64,000 nt of DNA from Clavaria fumosa (Eukaryota; Basidiomycota; Agaricomycetes; Agaricales; Clavariaceae). Each line of letters begins with the position of its first letter. The first letter of the stretch is position 1. Shown here one piece after another: positions 55,750 to 64,000 of the stretch. Location of the stretch: positions 3,038,001-3,102,000 of the forward strand of contig OX637803.1 in the NCBI GenBank assembly GCA_951802425.1, written 5' to 3'. Below the pieces are notes generated by a model, which did not search any database, was not told the DNA's origin, and saw only the letters and a program-made list of their open reading frames with translations. The position numbers and the translations under genes were made by a program.

Positions 55750-56665
55750 GGTTTAGTGTGGGTGTGTCGCTGATTGTCGGGACGCAATGCAATTCGACAG
55801 AAAGCTGCACTGCTCAGCGCTCACAACATTGCGCTCAACCGTACTGTACTGCCTTTCCGGGATTCGCGAAATCAGTCGTTGCTTATGCCTGGGCACCACA
55901 TAAAAAGTGCAGATAGGTTATCATTTAGCGCGAACAGTCAGAGATAGTGTTGATGATAGTAAAATCAGTCAGGTTACAGTACACTTAATATTTCTTAATT
56001 CTAAGCCTGCTCGAAAGCAAAGTCTTGAGAGGCGCTATCGCTTTCGCGTTGTGAACACTGTTGACTGGGCTTTTGCTCGTCACTGGTTCCAATTCGGCGA
56101 TCTCTGGCATCGCCTTGGGGACGTTCCCCAGTTGCAGAGGAGGGCGTTTGAGAGATGCGCTGGACGACAGCTTCGGCGTAAGACGAGGAGACAACCTCGC
56201 GGGCATGGAAGGCGTCTTCCACCTGCGGATCTCACGTCGTATTTGACCCCCAGCTCACGAGGTGCAATTGGGATACAGGGATACACAAGGATCGGAGCAG
56301 AATGTCACTCTTTTCGGATGGTCTCTCAGCCAAGCGGCGGAGAGTTTAACGGGAGGTAGTATTGCGCGGGTTGCGGCTGCGGGGCGTGGAACAAATCTGG
56401 CAAGCCGGAGAAGGTAAGGAGAACCATATCTGTCCGCGGTTATAATACGGTTGGAGTAGGTAATTGAGAGGCTGAATGGGATGGCCGAGTACCGCAAGGA
56501 GCTCTACCGTCATGACGCCGATGCCCAAACCTTTGTTGGCGCGACATGTAGATACATTGGCACCGGTGAGGTCTGGACTGTAAAGGCCACCCTCATTACC
56601 ATGACGGGCACGATTGGAAGGCGCCTGGGGTAGATATAGATAATTATGATGATTGGCTGATGAAC
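55750..56665 (-). other. Intergenic region with a possible decayed frame
   Basis: On the minus strand one frame from about 56,650 to 56,001 reads ~215 codons with stops at about 56,346 (TAA) and 56,237 (TGA). Its tail (VEDAFHAREVVSSSYAEAVV ... FAFEQA) is gene-like in composition. I recognise no domain. A 51-codon plus frame at 56,481-56,633 is an alternative. Neither is firm. Confidence 0.25.
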
Positions 56666-56743
56666 TCGGATATGGTGTAACGGTTAACATTATCGCCTCT
56701 CATTTGCTCGCGATAGCTCGGGGTTCGATTCCCCGTATCCGAA
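56666..56743 (+). tRNA. tRNA-Glu (anticodon CUC) with a 6-nt intron
   Basis: The acceptor stem TCGGATA (56,666-56,672) pairs with TATCCGA (56,736-56,742); 56,743 is the discriminator. The D-arm GTGT/ACAT encloses AACGGTTA. The anticodon stem ATCGC/GCGAT closes a loop with CTC at 56,699-56,701, provided TTTGCT (56,703-56,708) is removed as an intron directly 3' of position 37, the canonical site. The T-arm is CGGGG-TTCGATT-CCCCG. A TTTTT run (56,747-56,751) is the Pol III terminator. All stems are perfect apart from one G-T pair in the D-arm. Confidence 0.95.
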
Positions 56744-56746
56744 TTA

Positions 56747-56751
56747 TTTTT
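56747..56751 (+). terminator. Pol III terminator of tRNA-Glu
   Basis: A five-T run four bases after the discriminator, followed by a second T run at 56,756-56,760 as back-up. Confidence 0.7.
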
Positions 56752-56780
56752 CTTGTTTTTCAGTGTACTAAATAAATACA

Positions 56781-58191
56781 TTACATTTTCGACTTGGTGA
56801 GACGACCATCCCTCAATATTTCTTTGTTAGAGCATTTGTAGCCCTGCTCCTCCTGCTTCTTGGCCCAGACACCTATCGCGTTGACCAGACGTTCTATCTC
56901 CTCCTTCGTGTTGGCAGCGTGCAGACAGACTCTTACACGGTCCTTACCCTTTGGCACGGTCGGCCACGATATGGGACGCGCATTCATGCCCTGCGCGTAC
57001 AAGTAACTTGAGAGCGAGCGGGGTTGGCTAGTCATAATCGGTACAATGGGTGCTGGATCGCCAGTGGCGACGAGGTGCGAAGGCAGTTTGAGAAGGTCGT
57101 CGGATACGTGAGACAGCTTGCGTAGAAGGATGGAAATAAATTGTTTTGTCAAACCACGCAATTTAGCCGCCAGCTATGTCAGAGACCTTAGCTACAAGAC
57201 GATGTGGTGGAATGGAGAGAACACTCACCAGCCCAGCAGTACCATCTTCAAGCAAGTCGATGGAGCAGTCCGTGAGCACAACCGCGGCAAAACTGGGAGA
57301 AGTCGTATATATGAGGGGACGGGCATAGTTCAGCAGGTAGTCCCGTATGAGTTCGCTCGTCAACACAACGGCTAGGGATCACCTATCTCAGAACGAAGTT
57401 GAAGGTCATCTATTCGCCAACACACCTCCCGTGGAGGCGAGAGCCTTCCCAAACGTATGCAGCCTTACCAATACCTTGCTTTCTAGTCTCAACGCAGCGA
57501 CAAGACCCTTACCTTGCGGTCCGTACACTCCCGTTGCGTGCGCCTCATCGACGATCAGATACCCGTTACCGCACGGGAAGGCCTTCTCCATGATGTCCAC
57601 GATTGCATTGAGCGGAGCTATCGTTCCATCCATGCTATACACGCTTTCTACAGCCACGAACACACTGCACACACCGTCTTTAGCTCCGACCCTCTCCGTA
57701 CACACGCGTTGTAGTACCGCGTCCAGCGTGCCCATGCAGTTGTGCGCAAAGGTATAGTGCGCATCGCGCACGCGCGAGGCACGGATCCCGTCATGCACAG
57801 ACGCATGAATGTGTTCGTCGCAGACGACCACATCGCCCGATTGCGGAACACACGAAAATAGCGCCACGTTCGCGTCAAATCCTGAGTTAAACAGCAATGC
57901 GGCTGGCGCGTCGAAGAACCGTACGAGGCGTGCCTCCAATGCGCTGTGTGCTTCACCATTGACAAGTAACCGCGAGCCGCCTGAACCGAGGATGTCTGGA
58001 GCGGCCGATAGTTGAGATAGGAAACGATCGCGTAGCACTGGTGAGCGCGCTAGTGACAGGTAGTCATTGGAGTTGAAGTCAACGAGCTTAGCATCATCGG
58101 TGAACGACGTAGGTGAGGGCAACCTTCTACGTATTTGTTTGTGCTCTCGAGATTCGAGGGCTGTGGTTATCTTTGCCGACAACAAGGGCAT
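56781..58191 (-). CDS. 8-amino-7-oxononanoate synthase (BioF-type)
   Basis: Exons 58,191-57,426, 57,371-57,229 and 57,173-56,781 (introns 54 and 55 nt) give 433 residues with all phases consistent. The family signature is complete: SNDYLSLARS, GSGGSRLLVNG, the YLIVDEAHATGVYG block (PLP Asp) and HTFGKALASTGG (Schiff-base Lys). The enzyme condenses a pimeloyl thioester with alanine in biotin synthesis, using PLP. Related alpha-oxoamine synthases (5-aminolevulinate or sphingoid-base enzymes) share these motifs, but the short N-terminus and overall length favour BioF. The start MPLLSAKITTALESRE fits fungal homologues. It is divergent to the PKS with a 200-bp shared upstream region. Confidence 0.8.
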
Positions 58192-58391
58192 TGTAGTGGG
58201 GAGATGACTACAGCATTATGTATCACACCAGATCAGCTCATCCATGATCCATCACCCTCCTGAAAGGTCTCATGCACACATTACGTAATTACTGACAAAT
58301 CAGGGCGCTGACTTCGTCATAAAGGGCGGCATGCACGTGACACCCGATTCGCTGTCATGTCATTGAACATTGATGAACATTGAACAGTAAT
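58192..58391. promoter_or_regulatory. Divergent promoter of BioF-type and PKS genes
   Basis: A 200-bp region between the two ATGs. It contains GCACGTGACACC near 58,334, including a CACGTG. No other motif was recognised. Confidence 0.4.
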
Positions 58392-61300
58392 ATGGACAGT
58401 ACTATGGCGCGCACAGATTTTACCCGCACTTTCACGGATTCATCAGCATCTCCGTACTCCATTCCCATTTTTGCAGGTCAGGGCACTTTCGCCGCTCTAT
58501 CAGACAAGGTACGACTTCAAGCCACACGCGATGCGTCAGGTCTAGAAGGATCTCTTCTTTTGTCTGCTTGTTACGAAGCGTTCCTCTGCGAACTACGTTC
58601 TTTGACTCAGGTGCAGCGAGATTGTGTGTCCCTCCAAGAAGCCCAGCTTCCCACGAGAGACTCTCTTCTTTCATCAGAGCCGACACCGCTGTTGCTCCAT
58701 AATGCCGTTATATCTGGCTTGCATCTGTTCTTGGTTCAAGTCCTCCGTTACCTCCCATCACACCCCAACATCCCTCACATGTTTGCTGCCTTTTCTTCTG
58801 GTCTCCTCCCCGCTTGCGTATCGTCTGCCTCTTATGGTATCCTCTCATATATCTCAAACGCCGTTGAAGCTTTTCGTCTGGCATTCTGGATTGGGTTTCG
58901 TGCGGAGGAATGGAAACGATCGATCTGGGATGAGCAAGGCAGCTGGACTATCGTTTTGGTAGGAATGACCAGAGAAGCAATTGATGAGGGACTTTCTGAG
59001 TTCTCCTCAGAGGTCAGACCCTAGTCTAGCCCCGTACGTCCGTCATTGACGTAATCTTCCTCCTCCTCCCAGAGAATCGGATATCCGAGCTTGCATGTAA
59101 CCTCCATTCTCAACACAACCTCTTTCGCAGTCTCCGGTCGACCCGACGTCCTTTCTTCATTCCTTTGCACATTGCCTTCTGGTGTGGTGGCGCATAAGAC
59201 AACGATGAATGCTCTATACCATTGCGGTGTACTTGGTAATCTTAAGGTACAAGTGGCAGAAGATGTAAGAAGAAGAGCCATCAATTTCCCTTCCTTCAAG
59301 GATTTGCGCGTGCCAATTACTGGCCTGGAAATGCAAGATGGGACTGCGCTTTTGGATAAAGTATTGGATATGATTCTCATGCGACCGGTGGATTGGCTGG
59401 AGATTGTTGAACGTGTCAGCGTCTCCTTCAACTCTCACAAAAACGTCATCGTAGACAACTACGGGCCTGGCTCAGGGCTTGCTGAAGGGATCGTCAAAGC
59501 GCTCGCGGCACAAGGTGTCCGTGTAAGATTGTCCGATGCCTACTCCCTTGGAAATGAAGGGGTCCGTACGAGTGCGGGTACTCCGGCTGGTTTCCAACTT
59601 AAGCAGGAGCCGATCGCGATCGTGGGCATGGCCCTCTGCATGCCTTGGGCTCCCGACGCTGATGCTTTGTGGAGAATACTAGAACAGGGTATAAATGCTG
59701 TATCCGAGGTACTTTGCAAGCTACGCCTCTTCGCTCACAGGACAGCTGACGGGGGATCCTTTAGATACCAGAGACTCGATTTTCTGTCACATCTTATACT
59801 ACCGACCAATCCCATCCAGGACGTCGTATGGAGGCTCACATGGGTAACTTTATATCTGAGTATGCCGCGTTCGATGCTTCCTTCTTCGGTATTTCTCCCC
59901 GCGAAGCAAATTCCATGGATCCCCAGCAGCGCGTGCTGCTGCACGTCGCGTATCATGCACTTGAGAGCGCCGGGCACGTGCCAGATCCTGAAACTGAGCA
60001 CAGTAAAGAAGGTACAGGGGTGTGGGTTGGCGCTTCTACGTCGGATTACGTCCAGAACCTAAGAGAAAATATAGATATCTATTATACCACGGGTGCGTAT
60101 GCGGACCTCTTTCTTCTCTGCAACCACTCACTGTTCGCATATAGGCACAAATGGCGCCTTTCTCAGCGGCCGAATCTCGCATACTTTGAAACTGGGCGGA
60201 CCGTCTATTGTGGTGAACACCGCGTGTTCATCCTCCCTAGTGGCTATCTACCAAGCCTGTCGAGCGCTCATGAATAGGGATTGCAAGACTGCGCTAGCTG
60301 GTGGGGTCAACATCATCACCAGCCCGGATGTGAGTCGCCTTCAGCGCTTGCGTTGTCGCATTGTTGAAGAGTTGTAGACCTTCCTTGGACTTGATCGTGC
60401 TCACTTCCTGAGTCCCACGGGCCAATGCAAGCCGTTCGATGTGTCCGCGGACGGCTACTGTCGCGGCGAGGGTTGTGGTTTATTCGTTCTAAAACGCCTT
60501 GCCGACGCGGTCTTGGACCACGACAACATTCTCGGCGTAGTTCGCGGCGTGGAGGTCAACCAGAGCGCCGCGCATTCAATTACCCACCCCCACGGCCCGT
60601 CACAGGCGATCCTCCTGCGAGAGTTGACCTTGAATGCCGGTCTCACAGACGTCCGGCGGGTTTCCGTCGTCGAGGCTCATGGATCGGGCACCCAGGCGGG
60701 CGATCCAAGCGAGATCAATGCAATCCGGAAGGTGCTGGGAGTCGGTCGTACCGACGCGAACCCCCTATACATTACCTCTATCAAAGCAAATATCGGTCAT
60801 TTGGAGGCAGCGTCTGGAGCTGCAGGCCTTGCAAAGTTGGTGCTCATGCTGCGCCATTCGTTGATAACCCCACAAATATTATTCCGAGAGCTGAACCCAG
60901 GGATTGCGCGCCTGGAGGATGACCATACCATCATTGCCAAGAGGGCTATGCCATGGGCCCGGATGAGCGCGGACGAACCGCGACTAGCCGTTCTGAACAA
61001 CTTTGGTGCAGCCGGGTCTAATGCAGCCCTGCTGCTTGAAGAATGGATACCAACGAGGGCTGCCACACCGACCAATATGACGATGTCATACGTCTTCGGA
61101 CTTTCTGCCAAGTCACCGGAGGCTTTGGAGGCTTTGAGAAGCGAATATCTGGCTTGGCTGCGCAGCTCACGCAGCGAATCGATTCATATGGGAGATCTAG
61201 CGTACACCATGACTACTAGGAGACTGGTCTACGCTCATCGATTGGCTTTCGCTGCAACTTGTAGGGAAGAGTTGATTTCGAGGCTTGCCGCTGTCAAACC

Positions 61301-64000
61301 GTCAATGATTCAACGTCTTGAGAGCAATGACGTTAGATCAACGGCGGATCAGGTTGTGTTTTTATTTTCTGGACAAGGCGGGCAACACTTTGGCATGGGT
61401 GCCTCTCTTTACCGTTCTTTGCCTCTTTTTAGGGAGAAAATCGACGAATGCCATAGGATCCTCATCTCAAACGGGTTTGTCGGTGTCAAGGCCATGGTCG
61501 TCGCTGCATCCGAGAATAACTTGGATTTGGGGGATGAAATTCTGGCTTCGCAAACTGCGGTTTTTGCAGTCGAATATGCTTTGGCGATGCTATGGATATC
61601 GTGGGGAGTCAGACCAGCAGCCATTGTTGGACACAGGTGGGTCTAATCTTTCAGAGTGAGCAAGGCATTGATTGATTTTGATTAGTCTGGGTGAGTATGC
61701 AGCTCTCGTAGTTGCGAAGGTCGTCACGCTTCAGGACGCCCTCCTGACCGTGGCTCATCGTGCCAAATGTATGGCCAGTTGTGCATCAGCTTCAACAGGC
61801 ATGTTGGCTGTCAAACTACAGATTTCTACGGTCGAGGCCGTGTTAATCTCGTCAAATCCGTTCACCGAACTTTCTATCGCTTGCTACAATGGTCCTTGTG
61901 ATTGCGTAGTTTCTGGTCCCCTCAACCGGCTCACGGCACTGAAAGAACATCTAGAGTGCAAGTTTGCGTGCAAGAGTCTATTTCTGCATGTGCCTTACGG
62001 CTTTCATAGTCCCGCTATGCATCCAATGATCAACGCCTTTGAACGCGTGGCTCGTTGCATAGAGTTCCGGCCGCCCTGTGTACCTGTCTGTTCAAATGTG
62101 ACAGGAAAACTTGTCATGCCTGGCGACGATTCTGTCTTTACTAGGGACTACTTTCTTCGGCATTGCTTACAGCCTGCCTTGTTTCATCACTGTGTCGAAT
62201 CCTTGCTTTCTCAACCACTGTTATCAAAGGTCAAGGCTTGGATTGAAATTGGCCCTCATCCAGCGTCGCTGGCGACATTACGGAAATACTCTCCTCTGGC
62301 GGACACCCTGCTTCTAGCGTCGCTACGCAAACATCAGGAAGCGTGGGTCACTCTTACGGATACTCTTGCTCACCTCTATTGCTCCGATGTGCGCATGGCC
62401 TGGGGTGCTGTCTTCTCTCATCTGCCGTCAGTCCGCTGTGTAGAAACGCCTGCTTATCCTTTGGCGATGACAGAATTTTGGGTTTCTCATCGGGATAATT
62501 TAAGTCTACCAGCTGACTCAAGCACATTTCATCTCCGAGTCCCTTCTCCAGATTACTCTATGTTGCGTTTCTGCACCCAGATGGCATCGAGCGCAAACGG
62601 TAATCTAGCTGTGTTCGAAACCCCAATTCACGAGATAGGAACTGCTATTCTGGGACACAAGGTCGCTGGTCTGCCGCTTTGTCCAAGCTCCCTCTATCTC
62701 GAACAAGTTCTTTCTGGTATTCAGATTGCTCGGCGATGTGTGGACGTTTCTCTAACGATAAGCTACGCTACCCTCAAAGAAGTCGAATTCATCCGGGCTC
62801 TTGTGTATGAGGCAAGCGTCGACCAATACATGAAAACTTCTATCAAGTTCCGAGAAGACCTATCTGGCGACTTTAGTGTCAGCTCTCTAGTACGAGGTTC
62901 AGAAGAGCTTGTACATGTCCATGGCCGATTTGTGCTTCAGGCGGCTTCGCAAGTCAAGAAAGATCTCGCAGTGGCACTCCCAGTTCTCAAACGCCGGATG
63001 ACGGAAACTCTCCAGTCGACTGAGGGCGAATTATCCGAAACTTTCTCATCTCGAACAGTCTATGATGTCATTTTTCCTCGCGTGGTGACATATAGCGGAC
63101 GCTATCGCACAGTGGTATCCCTGACGGTCGATTCAACTGGCATGGGTGCCGTCGCGTTTGTACGGCTACCAAGCGAAAATGCGGGGATGCAGCTTGAGCG
63201 CTCTCTATTCCTAGATTCATTACTTCACGTGGCTGGTTTCATCGCCAATCTGCAAGCCGATTACATGGATGCTTATATTTGTTGCGAGCTCGGTTCCATG
63301 AAGGTCGTCCAAGAGCTAGTCTGTAGCGGTCACACGTATGCGGTGTATTGCCGCAATCAGCGGATGTCTGGTGGTATTTCACTTGCGGCTGAAGTCTACG
63401 TCTTGCAAAAGGAGGCACCTCATACAATCGTCGGCCATATTGAGAATATCGTGTTCCGTCGCACTCAACTCGATGACCTCAAGCAAATCCTGGAGAAAGC
63501 ACGAATCAGCCTCAAACTCAGGGCAAGCTCTACAATTCACAATGAGCGACGGTACCAGGATTCTGCGGACCACGTGGAGGGTGAGGTTATCCAGCTAATC
63601 GCTGGCGCTTGCAACATTCATCCCATGTCGTTCAACTCTCGCGCGAACTTGCGAGACCTAGGGGTCGATTCTTTGATGTCCATTGAAATCATCCACAAGC
63701 TACAGGTGGTGTTCCCAAAGGTTTCATTCAAATCTCTCCAGCCATTGCCGTTTTCTGTGGTCTCGGACATCGTGCATTTCATCATAAGCAGCGGCTGTCG
63801 TGACACCTCTTCTCATTGCAACTTCACCTCCACCGTCACGGAAATGTTCCCCAACAACTTCAGTCTTGTTTCAAAAGGTGTTGACGACAGGACTGGTTCC
63901 GCGGCAGGTATCAATCGGACGCAGTTTAGCTTCGATCAGCTAGGCAGGGCTACCAGATCGGACTGCGGCTCACCTCTCTTTCTTTTCCATGATGGCAGCG
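58392..64000 (+). CDS. Non-reducing polyketide synthase, SAT-KS-AT-PT-ACP-TE (3' end outside window)
   Basis: Starts at ATG 58,392. Domains in order: SAT ([42 protein letters not shown]); KS ([29 protein letters not shown], active-site [12 protein letters not shown] near 60,225, [27 protein letters not shown]); malonyl-AT ([21 protein letters not shown] across an intron at ~61,637-61,684); product template ([20 protein letters not shown] with the His, [11 protein letters not shown] with the Asp); ACP ([14 protein letters not shown], Ser near 63,677); and the first residues of a thioesterase ([10 protein letters not shown]). At least six short introns. No reducing domains. Such enzymes build aromatic polyketides such as orsellinic acid from acetyl/malonyl units; the product is inferred from domain order. 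I saw no stop in the modelled exons. Confidence 0.88.

Noticed and set aside
56781..64000. A biosynthetic cluster joining the BioF-type enzyme with the PKS
   Set aside because: The divergent pair shares a promoter region, but the alpha-oxoamine synthase has full biotin-pathway features and no other tailoring gene is adjacent.

Overview
The window is fungal and almost certainly from an agaricomycete basidiomycete. The evidence is genes dense in 45-60 nt introns, a KDZ-class transposase with a CxC2 cysteine cluster, an NB-ARC/TPR receptor of the fungal NLR type, a non-reducing polyketide synthase resembling basidiomycete orsellinic-acid synthases, and a tRNA-Glu with a 6-nt intron. There are no bacterial or viral operon features. 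I made every call by reading the sequence; no database search was run.

Layout. Positions 1-3400 are repeat-rich: a 54-bp tandem repeat, a 1.2-kb foldback palindrome and a solo LTR with its target duplication. From 3430 to 51,564 the window is essentially one minus-strand NLR-type gene (NB-ARC plus more than 30 nearly identical 42-residue TPR units) broken into three pieces by nested mobile DNA. Piece 1 (51,564-46,049) is still an open, spliceable gene that ends inside a transposon terminus. Piece 2 (18,210-18,031) and piece 3 (3665-3430) are stranded tail fragments. The first intruder is a 27.8-kb element (18,211-46,048) with 3,990-bp inverted arms and a 7-bp target duplication. The second is a copia element (3666-18,030, TSD TGGCC), itself split by a gypsy element (5531-15,452, TSD GCGG) that carries an intron-containing antisense gene.

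The 27.8-kb element carries a KDZ transposase, a Ulp1/SENP-type SUMO protease, a conserved accessory gene present once in each arm, and four further units between the arms. These are a zinc-finger protein whose first 30 residues copy the histone H3 tail, a decayed pogo-type transposase, a decayed TET/JBP-like dioxygenase and a JmjC-like dioxygenase. It therefore looks like a giant cargo transposon loaded with chromatin-related genes. The histone-tail mimic is the most surprising item and its gene appears intact.

From 51.97 kb onward the DNA is ordinary gene space: an FAD monooxygenase (+), a MINDY-family deubiquitinase (-), tRNA-Glu(CUC), a BioF-type 8-amino-7-oxononanoate synthase (-), and the first ~5.6 kb of a SAT-KS-AT-PT-ACP-TE polyketide synthase (+) that runs off the end.

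Decay in the mobile elements is dominated by C-to-T (or G-to-A) changes at CpG. All 12 differences between the two gypsy LTRs are CpG transitions, which points to cytosine methylation of these repeats.
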